A stretch of DNA of 64,000 nt from Chrysemys picta bellii (lineage: Eukaryota; Chordata; Testudines; Emydidae): contig NC_088792.1 in assembly GCF_011386835.1 (NCBI RefSeq), forward strand, positions 110,084,421-110,148,420. Direction: 5' to 3'. The notes under the pieces were generated by a model. The model searched no databases, had not been told where the DNA came from, and saw only the letters and a list, made by a program, of their open reading frames with translations. Below, one piece after another: positions 1 to 12,569 of this stretch (position 1 is the stretch's first letter; every line of letters starts with the position of its first letter). A program made the position numbers and the translations under genes.

Positions 1-3000
1 AATTAACGTCAAGAGGTTTTCAGTGCAGTGAACAGGAATTTGCATCAGTGAGTCACATTATTATAGTCCTAGTAGGTTAATTGGACTGCAATTTTGGTTC
101 TCTTTATGTGTTGCTATCAATGGAAAGTAGTATGTGGGAGGTACTGCTCAACAAATAAGCACATAAATGTTGCAGGAAAAATAAAAAAGACGACCAGAGA
201 CAGGCTTTTGGGTAGACAGGCAACAAACAAACTGATTCTTCCAAACTCATCCATGGAAATGGTGTATTAAAGTTTATCATCAAGCAATTTGTTTTTTATA
301 GCCAAAGGGCAATACACAGCACCACCTTGTCATTCTTTCTAGCATGGTCAGGCAGCCAAGAGTATTTCCTTTGTGAATATGCTGCAGCCCGTGTACTTCA
401 AGAGCCAGAGTAAGAACAGGGATATAATGCCTAAACCACCACTCTCTTTATTATGATAAGATGGCTCCTGCAGACTCCGCACATGCAGAACTGAAATGTG
501 TCTGCATTGTGTGAGAGTGCCCCTAGTGATTACACATGACTAATTTTAAAGAGACGGTACCACCATCTACTACCCACACGGTCCTTTAGTACTGCATTTT
601 ACTGATAGCTCAGAATACTTGAATTGCAAATTTCTGCTCCAGATATAGATCCTGAACACCCCCAAAGATTGCCAGCATTTACATCCAGGATCTTGGTTTG
701 ATTGATTATAAACATAGAGGCCATTTGCATCCAGACTCAGATTTACACCCATGGGGATGAGGGGGATTGGTCAGACTAGCAGGAAATAAAGACGCTAAGT
801 CTGGCCCTTAGGGGTAGGAGCAATGACCTACCTCTGTCAGCCTTGTGCTGGAAACAGGAGGAGCCCCAGTCTTCTTAGCCCCGCCTCTACAGTCTAACTG
901 GTCCATTCATGGGCCCCAAGAACACCTTAGTGGTCCAGCTTATACATCTCCCCTGAGCATGGGTCACTGTTCTGCACCTGTTTGTTTCTTGCTGCCCCTG
1001 CCATTCCTTTGAGTTTGGTTAATTGAAGCTAGATTCCCCACCTTGCTTCAGCTTTTAGCTTTAGTTTTTCAAGGGGCCAGGAAGGACTTTTTTGACTTTG
1101 CATAACTGCCAGACAGCAGGGTGGGATTTGTGCCCGGCAGTTATATGACAGTGTTACAATGTTTGGTACCCCATGGGTTCACTAAGGTAGCAGAGGAGCC
1201 AGAGTTGCCACTGCAGCCCTGGGAATTGCCTTTCTTCTACCTCATTGGCCCCTTGCAGTGACCTGCAGGGCCAGGGTATGGCTTCAATATCTAGCACTAC
1301 AGGAATAGGGTATCCCTAATGTAAATCCTCATCCCTCATATGAGGAAGTGATAGGGGATCTGGGGTCATTTAAATCCTGTTCTCTGGGTTTGGTTTTGCA
1401 GGAGGATCAGAGGAAGCCTCCTGCTAAGGATTATAGAGCTTTTATGGCTATCCCCTAGTTCTTTTATGTCATAAATCATTAAGAATGGTGGCTTCTGTTT
1501 ATTATAATTTCAACATACGGTATCTCATTTTCTGTGGCCCAAATGAGATCAAGGATGTAACATTCAAATGACTTCTTTTGCAGGCACAAATAATTGACAG
1601 TGCAAAATTGTGCCAGCTTCTAGAAAAGTGGCCCTAAATAACTTGCCTCAGGTCACAAATGAATTGTATGGCAGATACAAGATAACAGTGACAGATGTGG
1701 AGCTCTAGCTAGCTTTGAGGCACTATGTTTTTTAAAAGTAAGGCTTAATATTAAAAGACAATATTTCAGTGTGTTGCCTGATTAACAGATTCAGACCACA
1801 GTTATCCATTTTATTTATCTGTATTTTGATGTTGTAGATAGAATGGAAAATTGCACTAATTTATTCTGCTGTTTATAATAAAGTCTCATTTATCCCATCA
1901 CTCTGTTCCTTCTGCTTTTTGCAAAATGCTGAGGTGGGATTTCCAAAATTACTCAGCATTGACCTAATTCTGCTCCCATTTAAATCAATGGTAAAACTTC
2001 CATTGACTTCAACACGAACTGAAATGTTGGGACAACACAGAGCACATTTAAAGAATCCCACTCTTTTTTATACTGTTACTTCATGGTGACATTTTCTTAT
2101 GTCTTTGTTGTACCCTTTCTATACAGGCAGCCCGAGAAGAAAAAATATACATTCTACCCTATAAATGGTAGTAAAATATATCTACCTTGTAATGTTTTAT
2201 TTGAGTATCATTTAGAATTAAGGAACATAGTTTTGCACATTGCACTTTTACTCTAGAATAGCATTGGTTAAAATATTTAACAGTATAAATCATAACAAAT
2301 CCTATACAAGCAGCAGAGTTCTTTGGACCCAATCCTCTGTTCCTTCAATGGGATTTTTTGGTGTATAAGGAATATAGGATGTTTATGGGTAAAGTGATCA
2401 TTTTTAATGATCATGTAAACCATAAGTATGAGGAATTCTAGTGGATATACTGAAGGAAAAAAAAACATACAGTTTCCCCCCAAAAGACACTTATTTTACC
2501 TAGATGAAACAGAACTATTATTTCTTATTAGGCAAACTCCTGCCTTAAGAATTAGCCCAAAATACCCTCCAATTTACTGAGCTGATTTTTTCAGCACATT
2601 AGTAGAAGACACCCTATGTAAAGTTAAGCAGCTGATTTTCATCAGTCCTTTCACTAGTCTCTGAAGAGAAGTTTAATTATACATGTCCTAGTTTTAGCAT
2701 ATGTAATATTCTCTTCTATCCCACAGCCCCAAACCCACCCCTCCACCCACAAACCATGTGACCTAGTCTGCAGTTTTCTATGTATGATGTGACATAACTG
2801 ACAATTTACAGCAAACAAACTTGATTAGGAAATTTAACTAAAAAATGAAATCTCTAGCAAATGAAGAGCGAGAACTATACACAGAGCTAGACGAGGCAGT
2901 TTCATTCTACAGCTAAAAGGTATAAATTCCAGGAATGTTGTTACAACCATTATAGGCATGACTTTAAAGGACCATTAAAATGTCTTTAGACTTAATGAAC

Positions 3001-3759
3001 TAAGGATAAGTGTTTCTGGTATTACACATAGCTGCAAATATAATATCCAACTATATATTAAATATACAGTGTTTCACATAGCATATACTGAATATACTCT
3101 GATTAAAGGAACAGTAAAGCTTGGTTGTAGTTGGAGAAATAGATCTGTAATAATGAGATAATGTAGTTTTGTATTTAATCTTTATCAATAACTTTTGGAA
3201 GAAACTTACTCAGTTTACAGTTTTACCACATGGGAAGAAATAGAATAAAAAGCTTGGAAGGTGCCTAGGTAATACACTGATAAGCACCTATATATATATC
3301 CTTCTCATTTTGTCTTACTTTATCTCAGTGCTTTTTTTTTTTTTTGGTAGAAAATCAAGCTGGCTCTCGCATCACTACCAACAATAAGGATTCTGCTATT
3401 GGAATTTAGTGTTGATGATGATTTTGTTGACTGTGAATATGGAAAGAAAGAATTTATCTCACTCTTCCAGAGTTGTCATGCATCTACAATGTTGACAGTT
3501 GTAGAAATTTGGTTTGGTTAGTAAAGTAAACAGATAGGAAGTTAGGGGGCATGGACTGGCATTCCATGTAGCCCCTAAATCTCCATTGATTTCAGTGAGT
3601 GCTTTTGGTGTGCAAGGAATACAGGATTGATGCCAAAGAGAGTGAATATGTTGAAAAAGAACAAAAAAATTGCTGACTCCTGTCTACTACACTGCTATCT
3701 CTTTATACAAAGACACATTCAGCTACACCACTTGCTCTCTCCAAATCCAGCCTGTGAAA

Positions 3760-3763
<4 letters not shown>
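1..3763. other. Non-coding DNA, no gene recognised
   Basis: No coding region is supported here; open frames are all under 90 codons and lack recognisable motifs. The segment at about 780-1450 is richer in G and C than its surroundings and may be an old unclassified repeat or solo LTR. At about 1600-1700 there is a weak MIR-like stretch (ACTTGCCTCAGGTCACAAAT). At 1975-2015 there is a short repeat with CCATTGACTTCAA, which recurs elsewhere in the window. The rest is AT-rich and looks unique. Confidence 0.6.

Positions 3764-3797
<34 letters not shown>
3764..3797. repeat. (CA)n microsatellite
   Basis: An almost pure run of about 17 AC dinucleotides, ending in an ACAAACACC transition. It gives short open frames rich in His-Thr that are artefacts of the repeat. 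Confidence 0.95.
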
Positions 3798-3800
<3 letters not shown>

Positions 3801-4390
3801 CCCTGTCATTCTCTGCACTCAGTCTCAATTACAGGAAGTAAACACAAACTTGTTTTAAGAATATTTTACCTCCCCCCCCTTTAATTAAAGGTAAACAGAA
3901 CTGGTGACAATACAAGTTGTTTTCTTACATAAGAAAGCAAATGATTGTAAAAGCTGTTTCTTCCCATCAGTTCTCTTTTTGTTTCAATTCCAGAGTCCTA
4001 ATGGGATAATTACACTAGAACTCATTTCTAAAGAGACAACTTTTAATTTGTCAACTCTTTATATTCCCCTCAGGGCCAGCTGTTCTAGATCCTTCCTTCT
4101 CCCTTGATGGATGACAGTTTGGCTATTTTAGTCAGCATTGTCATGTGGGCCTTTGACACTGCACTATGATCTTGTGTTCGGTTGTGCTTCTCTTCTGCTC
4201 TAGAGGAAAGATGCAAAATGTGAAATCACAGTTCAACAGTGCAATGTATAAATGGTGATGAGAATTCTCTTGATCTACTCAGGTCATACATAACGTAAGC
4301 TTGGTAATGGAGAATTATCTTCCATTGGCCCCTTCCTTTTCATGAGCAAAGTGTGGATGTCACTAATGAAAGCTTTACAACTTCTGGAGT

Positions 4391-4514
4391 TAGAGTGACC
4401 AGATAGCAAGTATAAAAAATTGGGATGGAGGTGGGGGGGTGATAGATGCTTATATAAGAAAAAAAATCCAAAATCAGGACTGTCCCTATAAAATCGGGAC
4501 ATCTGGTCACCCTA
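4391..4514 (-). mobile_element. hAT-type MITE, TAGGGTGACC family (older copy)
   Basis: A 124-bp element with ends TAGAGTGACCAGAT and ATCTGGTCACCCTA, which are inverted repeats. The interior holds the typical CCTATAAAATCGGGAC segment. It is the same family as 28361-28483 but in the opposite orientation. Target duplication is not clear, which fits an older insertion. Confidence 0.8.
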
Positions 4515-4605
4515 TCTTCAATATAACAGTTATCAGCAACTATGTGGGTATCACTAAGAATAAGGATGAGGTTATCATTAAACTATTTTATGAGAGGAAT
4601 AATGG

Positions 4606-4895
4606 TGGTTAAGGAAATGGCCTGGACCTCAGGAGACTGAGGCTAAATTCCAACCTCCATAGTCTTCCTGTGGGACATTGGACAAATTACTTAATCCCTC
4701 TGTTCCTCTGTTCCCCATCTGTAAATTAGGGATATACTTCTGTTCTCCGACCTTATGTCTGTCTTGTCTATTTGGACTGAATGATCTCCAGGGCAGGAAC
4801 TGTCACTTACCATGTATTAGTACAGTGGCTAGCACAATGGAGCCCTGATCTAAAATGGGGCCTCTAGGCACTACTTGAACGCAAATAATAATGAT
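4606..4895 (+). repeat. MIR-like (CORE-type) tRNA-derived SINE
   Basis: The order of blocks matches the MIR/CORE-SINE pattern: GGCCTGGACCTCAGGAGACT, then TGGGACATTGGACAAATTAC, TCTGTTCCCCATCTGTAAAT, GTGGCTAGCACAATG, and an AATAATAATG-rich tail. Recognised from family knowledge. The tRNA-derived 5' head is poorly preserved. Confidence 0.75.
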
Positions 4896-7800
4896 AATAA
4901 TAACTACTATGCCTAGCACTATTAGATTTGAAATTGCAAGTGGAAAAAAGGTTGCAATGATAATGTGCTCAGCCAAATCTCTGAACCCACAATAAAATTC
5001 ACACTTACCTCATTGGAAATCAGTGAATTAGCTTTTGTGGAGAAACTACCTTGAGAAAGACCTGACATATTATGAATGGGTGCCACAGCAAAGGCCATTC
5101 AGAGAACATACAGTACTTGCCTTTTACTTTCCGGGAAGAACTGTTATTATCCCAAAGGGATTTTGTAAGGATATTAATGATCAGTAACTTGTTTTTGTTT
5201 GTTCTTTTATTGTAACCTAATGCTCCTAAGTCTAGTAAAGCTGATAAAAGCGTAAAACAAAAGAAAAACATAATTATAATGTGTACCTTTAAATAGCTGC
5301 TGGTTGAAAGTACTGAATGCCTTTAAAGTGATGTTTTCTGATAACTGGATATACACAGCTTCCATGTCCCTTTTTCACCAAGAGAAGATGTAGGGAAACT
5401 ATTAGAGTTCCATTTATAGTCTCCTGATGGAAAGTAAGGTCAAAGGAAAATGGAAGATTGTTATTGTAAACAACAACAAAACCTCTAGGGAATGCATTAG
5501 ACCACTGGTGGTTGTTTTTTCCCCCTCCCCTTCTTATTTTTTATTTGTAACTGATATTTTCTCTTTGTTTTACTAAAGGTTTAGTTTTCCTTCTTAAGTG
5601 TACACTGTTCTTTATTATTGGCAATGATTTACTCCTGACATCATATTATCTGTCCAACATGTCCTATTCAGAAGATACATTTTGAGATGATTTTGCAACT
5701 TGGATAAACAAGATGAAACAGCTCAGTTCTCCAAATTTCCAATTGCTTGTCAATGCTTGTAAGGGAATATTTTACCCCAGTACTATCAGTGGTGACACCT
5801 ATAGCTTAACTTTTTGCACATTTTCCGCATAAAGTTAAGTTATAGATGTCATCTATAAAGTAAGATTGTAGGGCATATTGATTTTCATTCTGCAGTATTT
5901 CCACAAGGAAACTGAGTTCAATAATCTATCATAGCCCCCTTTCATCAACTGTTAATTTCCATTTATTTCCTGTCTGATCCTGCTGAAGCTTATGAGAAAG
6001 AAAGCTTCACTCGGTGAGGGCACTTTAAAGGAGACATATATTGCAGCTTTGAAAGTGCCTCAAACCTATGCAGTTTAGCAGCCATAATGCTTCATTTTAT
6101 ATGACCTCTCTAGAAGATTAGGCAGATGTATTGTGTTCCATTACTGCCATAGTTTCTGCACCTATCTATAGATATTGGGTCCCTGCTAGTTCAGGCTCTA
6201 TCAGGGGTAGATAAAACAGATTATAATAGACATGCTAGTTGCATTACTCAAATGTAGCAAAACAAACCTTCAGCACTCCAGCAAGATGTAACATTGCAAA
6301 AGAAAGTAAATACAAAGGTTACAACTTTCAAGTCTTAAATGGATAATGATAACATATTTGCAATTTTATTTTGCATTTTTTTACCTTATCAGTAAAATAA
6401 AGAAAACAATTTGCTTGAAAAGGGTTAAAGAAAAGAAGAGTATTCTCCATGTAGATCATTCCCCTCTTAAATCAGGTGAGGACAGATATCTCGCAGAGGA
6501 TGTACAGCATCTAGGCACTGCACTACTCACTGCAAAAACAACCAAGGCCCAGGGGTTTGGAAGAGATGGATTTAGAAACTAATAGTTGTAATGGGGAAGG
6601 CCTTAAAGGAGAACAGCCATCACCCAGTGGACATTTGCAAACCAGTATCTTTAATAATTACCTGTAGTCAAAAAGATCATCACATAGGATGGTAACCCTT
6701 CAATATACATTTCTAATTTATTTCTCCTCCATTAGGAACCCTGATCTTGGTCAGGCTCTCTAGCCACTATTAAAATAGAATATCACTAATACAAAATAAT
6801 AGCATGTTACTACACATATGGTTCCTTTGAAATTAGTGAGACTACTTGCATAGTAGCAGGTATGTCTCCTCATCAATAAGCGCTGCAGAATTGGGTCCAA
6901 ATAAAATAAACAATGTTTTAAATACTTCTGCTGTGTAATACAAGAAGCTCTATCGAGAGGGATGCCTTAAGCATTATGCTGCTACTGCTGGAAGTCTTGT
7001 TGCTTTTGGGGGGAGGGATTTGGTCCATGACATGCAGTCCCCAAGTGATGTTCCCATTGGTATGGGTGAAGGCACTGACATTCATATGTCCAACAGCTTC
7101 ATGCTATGAAATATTACTTGTCTGGTGGGAAATTTAGTATTGATTTTTTTGTATAAGAAAGTTTAATTTTTGACTAAATTTTTTTTGTGGAAAAAGTTTG
7201 CTTTCCTTGAATTTTTTACCAGTTTTTCACTGGAAAACTGATAAACATAAAAAAAAAAAGGCTGAAAACTGAATTGTTTTCTTTCTGCAAAAACTGTTTC
7301 AGTTTTCAGTAGTTCTGGGGATAACATTTTGTTCTTTTTTTGATGAAAAGGTGAAATTTTCTACAGATGGAAAAAACATTTAACACCTCTATTGTTAGTA
7401 TCAGTTTCCACTGTTTACTGTCTCTCGTTTTGTTTAATATAAAGGGGAGGATAGAGTATTAGCTTTTTATTTCCTGACACTCAGACTTGAAATTAAAAAT
7501 TCTGCCCTTAGTTCCTCTTTCACTTTTTAGGTGTATTGTTTATAAAATAAACATTTATTAATTATGTCCTATAATGAGTGTCTCACATTTTTCTGGCATC
7601 ATGGGTTTCCTTTAGTTTTTTCCCCCGCTTAAATTGAGCTCAGTGCTAATCTGGCAGTTCAGTAAAGCTTTTGAACTTTGATTTGACCTTAAATTGAAGA
7701 TGAAAATTTCGTGGTTTCTCTCTGTCCCAAAATTTTGTAACCTTACCATGTACATCTTCCGTAATGAAGTGAAGCCAAAATAAGGGATGAGGAAATTCAG

Positions 7801-9316
7801 TTAATAAAATGTTAATTACTGTACCTATAAAAATGTTAATGAACTTCAATCTAAAATGCCAACAGGAAAGTGGGTGTAGTCTTTGTTATAAAAACGGACG
7901 ATATGCTTGATTGATGTACTCTGTGAAACAAGGCAATATTTACCCCGTAAAACAAATAAAACAGATTTTCCAAGTTATAAAGACAGTGACGTGTTTTCTG
8001 TCTCAAGCTCAAGTATGTGGAATAAATGTAAATCAACTCAATGCTTGAAGCAAGCAGCAGCTTTGTTAGGTGCCTGTGAACAATTTTTTCCAGCATGAAT
8101 CACTGAAATAACAAGATGCACTACAAAAGAAGTCCTTATAATTTGTCATTATTCATATTTTCAGAGCAAACCTTTCAGCCATTTAACAATCAATCATATT
8201 AGCTCTTTCCATTAGCTCAATACTACTGAATTTGCTGCCTTTTCTTTTTTTTAAATACAAGTTATTTGTTTCCATTTGATATGTCAGTACGTACAAGACA
8301 ATCCCTTGTTCTGCCACTAACTAAGATGTTCCACTGAGTAGTCATTAATGCTTTATTATTAATTTAGACGGTACCTGTTATAAGGCCTCAAAGCATCATA
8401 CAGTAAAAACCAAAATACACATAATTCAAAAAAACGCAAGTAGTTCAAATGCTCAATCAGACTGAACCCTGGAAGTGACCATAGAAAGAAATTTGACAGC
8501 TCTCAGAACAAGCCCACCATCAAAGGACCTGATCCTGCACCACTCATGGTAATGCAACCTTTTCCATTGATTTCAACAGGCGTCGGATATGACACAGAGA
8601 AAGGGATCAATTCCTTAATGGTACAAAATATGCTATAAATGGGGTAAGAGGAAGGGAAAGATAGCATATGCAAAAACAAGGGAAGGAGACCCCAAATTTT
8701 AAATTAGACTTGCAGCATCTTCAGTCTGACACATTTCAAAAGCACTAAATACCATTTTTATAGGATATAAGTTGTGTTTACATTTCCTTACCAGATCATA
8801 GGTTTCAGATCAACACATTATTCTGTGCACTGAATTTTGTTTTAATGGAAGTGTAAATAAATATTCCAATTTGTAAGTCTCTTATCTGAACAAGCTAACC
8901 ATTACTCAGAGTATTTCCTTTTATTAACGATGAGGCACATTGTAGCTTGAAACGTGTGTTTTTATACTTTAGCTCTTGTGTACAACACTTGACTTACTTA
9001 ATCCTATAAAGATAAAAATCACATTTAAATAATGATATCAATGCATGTGTAGAACACTGCAAATCAACACAGTGCCTACAATGCCAGGAAAGTGGCACAT
9101 CGATAGCAGATTCCTTCCCCAAAGGGTTTTTATAGTATAACAGGAGGAGGAAGGCAGAACAAATAAGCCTAAATATGCCATACACAGAGTGGTGAATGGC
9201 TACTAGTGCACAGATGCTTCATGGAGGAGGCTTCAGTGGCTTCTCCAAAATGAAGATGGACAAAGGTTGCAGTACATTAATGAGAAGGATAGGGTTGTGG
9301 TGGAGCATGCTGGGCC
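4896..9316. other. Non-coding DNA, no gene recognised
   Basis: Long AT-rich stretch with only short open frames. About 7140-7390 is a T/A-rich segment alternating TTTTTCACTGGAAAA and AGTTTTCAG, probably an old MITE. About 7850-8110 looks unique and compositionally balanced. About 8540-8590 carries another TCCATTGATTTCAAC repeat. No exon was found. Confidence 0.55.
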
Positions 9317-9324
9317 CTTTAAAG

Positions 9325-9746
9325 CAGAGTTTCTGAAACTGGGGGGGGGGAGAGGCATGCCCCTCTAGGGTGGCATTGAATGTATTTGGGGTGGCAGCAT
9401 GAGAAGCTTTAGGGGGGAAAATGCACTGCACACATTCAGAGCTGGGCAGCCAAAGAACGGCCACTTTTGGCTGGGCACCCAGCTCTGAAGGCAGCGCCAC
9501 TGCCAGCAGCAATGAAGAAATAAGGGTCACATGGTATGGTATTGCCACCCTTACTTCTGTGCTGCTGCTGACAGCAGTACTGCCTTCAGAGCTGGGCACC
9601 CAACCAGCAGCTGCCAGTCTCCGCTCTGCCTTCAAGAGCTGGGCAGTGGGAGAGTGGCAGCTCTTGTCTGGGCGCCCAGAGGGGGGTCGAACTACTACAG
9701 ACACAAAGAAGGGCGGGGGGTGATCAAATAAGTTTGAGAACCACTG
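9325..9746. mobile_element. Non-autonomous hAT element with 8-bp target duplication
   Basis: The left end CAGAGTTTCTGAAACT and right end GTTTGAGAACCACTG are imperfect inverted repeats of the widespread CAGTGGTTCTCAAAC terminus. Flanks CTTTAAAG (9317-9324) and CTTTAAGG (9747-9754) match at 7 of 8 bases, the length expected for hAT. The GC-rich interior repeats an AGAGCTGGGCACCCA-like block, so open frames of 161 and 100 codons appear on opposite strands; neither looks like a protein. Confidence 0.85.
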
Positions 9747-9754
9747 CTTTAAGG

Positions 9755-12101
9755 GTGGGTGCCACTAGCCAAAAGTGGCCCAAAGCCAAAAGTAGGCTCA
9801 GCACACTCCATTACAGCGATGGCAGTGAAGTATGAGTGGATAAAGAAGACGAAGTAGGGAGGTGACAAGCATGAGCAGAAAGTAGGAAATAGGAGAGACT
9901 GTAGGAGCATATAAGAACGGAGATTCAGAATTATTGACATCTATGCATGTGAGGTGAGTGGGAGCCAGTGAAGAAGTATCAGGAGGAGAGACCATGATCA
10001 AAATGGTGGTAAAGGAAGATTGTCTAGACAGAAGCATTTTGAACTGAGTGGAGTAGTAGGATGTGGAGGTAACAGACGATAGTGGGGCAAACAAAGGAGA
10101 ATTACAGCAATCAAAACATCAGCACGGACCAAAATCAGAATGGAGATGACAGGATAAATTTTCAAGACTATTTTGTCTGTTTATCCCTAACTAGAACACA
10201 ACTTAATATCTGCAATTCCTTCCAAAGTAAATGAACTCTTTTGAGAGAATAATTATTGTTAGTTCAGCATTACAAAATATAATTGCTAAAACAGATAAAA
10301 CCTTCATCCCATTATAGTTATGAGAGTTTCCCATGATTTTAAATTTGAATCCTGAAGCACTAATTTGTTGATCGGCTGTGAATTATAATACCAATTTGAC
10401 AAACCAGAGAGCTAAACCCCAGTTCTATAAATGTGGCTGTTAAAATGGTGGGAGAAGAGAATGAATGAATGCTCACGACAGCTGGTACTTATGACAACTT
10501 TCAGAGAAACTTCAGGCTACCTAAACTTCTCAATGAAAACAATTCAAAGTCCTTAAAACCATGAAAGCAAACACAGGGTATCAATACTACATAATTAGCT
10601 TAGTAATTAATTAAAACTAATTGTCAACCTGGATCCTGTCTGCTTGTGTCAAAAAACTTGAAATAAAACACAAATCTGATGTCATTTTTCTATAGTTCCA
10701 AATAAGTCTACAGAGCCCTATATGACTCAAACAGAAGAAAATACACAGTAATTGTAAATTGCATCTGATGGGCATTCATCACTTTGTAGGATCTATGAAA
10801 TGCATGCACAATATCCAATCAAGTGTCTTAATCACTATAAAATCCCATAAAACTGCTATAAATATAGTTATGCAGTAGCATTTTGAACCTAACTTACTGT
10901 TATAGTCCCAGGGTAAACCCCAGATTATCTGTTTTTGCAGTTTATGTGAAAGATGCTTAGAATTTTAGACAGCAACTTTTCAAAAATATTTTAGAAATCT
11001 GAATAAATTCATAAATTAAAATGGTACCCCAGATGTGGGATAGACTTGCTAATGTATCTGATATGCATCAGATTGCAGAAAATCAAGACAGGCATAAGAA
11101 CAAGATAAATATTTAGATATATGGAGGCCTTTTATTATATATTCAGAAATTAAATAGCACCAGAAGTTAAATCTATGATGTCCTTTACATATTGAACATA
11201 ATTGAGGTCTAAAATGTTGGACAAATAAACTAAAGGATTTAGACAAAAAGAGTTCCTTCAACACTTCCATTAGACATTCTGTTATTCAGGGTTTCAGAAG
11301 AAATAAATGTCTGAAATGTGGTTTGGTCTTTACTGATCAAATTCACATGTATGTTTTGTTTATATTTTCCACTATGCCTTTTTTATGTATCTGCAAAAAT
11401 AATTATGTATGAAATGTAAATATATAGAATAATTATAAAATAAATATTTTTAAAGCATTGTTCATTGAGGAAAGTTACTTTAAATAATGTGATGGTCTTA
11501 GTCAACATTATTCACTTTGTCGGCTTCTTGATATTTATCTTACAGTGGCCACTATTATAAGTCAACCTTTAACACAGTCATTGCACAGTGATATCAGATT
11601 CAGCAGCTATTTTATATTTGACATAGGGGCACTTTACATAAAAGCAGATAAACCCACAAAGGTTCAAAGTTCAGATCATATATGAAAGAGTCGCTAAATG
11701 TTTGGAAGCTTATCTAAAGTTTATGCAAAGTATATGAACTTCTGAAGATGCATCCCACTGGTTCCTCTCGCCTCCTGCTCCTCTGGATATACTGCAGAGT
11801 GGCTTCCTTCCCTGCACTTTCCTCTTCCACAGCTGGATAGCAGCTCCAAGACTTTCATGGGCTCCTGTCCTCCTTTTCCTCCACTTATGCTCATAGTAGA
11901 GGCAGCTGGGCTGGACCTTCGTCTCTAGTTTCTTTCTCCAGACTCCAAGCTCACATCTAAAGTAACTGGAAACAAAGGAGACAGACAGTCCCATCCATTT
12001 TTTTTTTAAGGGAGAATTTCCAAATGCCACACAACTACAATTTGGTTTCCTCCTGTGGTTGGTCTCCCACAATAGATCACATTTCAGTTTTAGCATCCAA
12101 G
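9755..12101. other. Non-coding DNA, no gene recognised
   Basis: AT-rich and mostly unique. No open frame above 128 codons, and the longest (11710-12096, minus) has no recognisable domain. No transposon termini were seen. Confidence 0.55.
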
Positions 12102-12569
12102 GGCATGTCTACACTGCTATGTAAGCCTAGGGTTCAAACCCAGGCTCAAACCTAATCAAACCTGAGTCAAGCTGGGATCCAGGGTCCAAGTCCTATTGCT
12201 CTGCAATGTAGACATAGCTCCACTGGACTTGTGCTCTGAGAGTCTGCCAAAAGTATTCTACAATCCCACAGGCTGACTTTCTTTCTCCTCTGAACAGTCA
12301 AGTTTGGTGGACAGTCAAGTTTTCCCACACTGCACCATGAACAAAGGGCTAGAGCAACCACAGTTTGGGATGGCACTAGGAAGTCTGGGATATGGGTGGT
12401 TGGACTCAGATCCGCATAATGCAGTGTAGACACTGGGGCTTCAGGGTTCAACAATCCCCAACCTGGGGTTATAAATGGGGGTAGATGCTCAAGCCCTAGG
12501 TTAACAAACCCAGGATCTTCTAACTCGAGTTCTACTAGTCCTGGGCTTACACTGGAGTATAGACATACC
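12102..12569. mobile_element. Harbinger-type MITE
   Basis: The left end GGCATGTCTACACTG and the inverse of the right end, GGTATGTCTATACTCC, match the terminal pattern of the Harbinger elements later in the window. The interior has no transposase. Both subterminal parts contain CCTAGGGTTCAAACCC-like and CCTGGGCTTACACT blocks. The three-base target duplication could not be resolved. Confidence 0.75.

Noticed and set aside
3627..3884. 85-codon frame with a His-Thr repeat
   Set aside because: Created by the (CA)n microsatellite.
9219..9704. 161-codon minus-strand frame and 100-codon plus-strand frame
   Set aside because: Both lie in the GC-rich interior of a non-autonomous hAT element and overlap on opposite strands; no protein motif.
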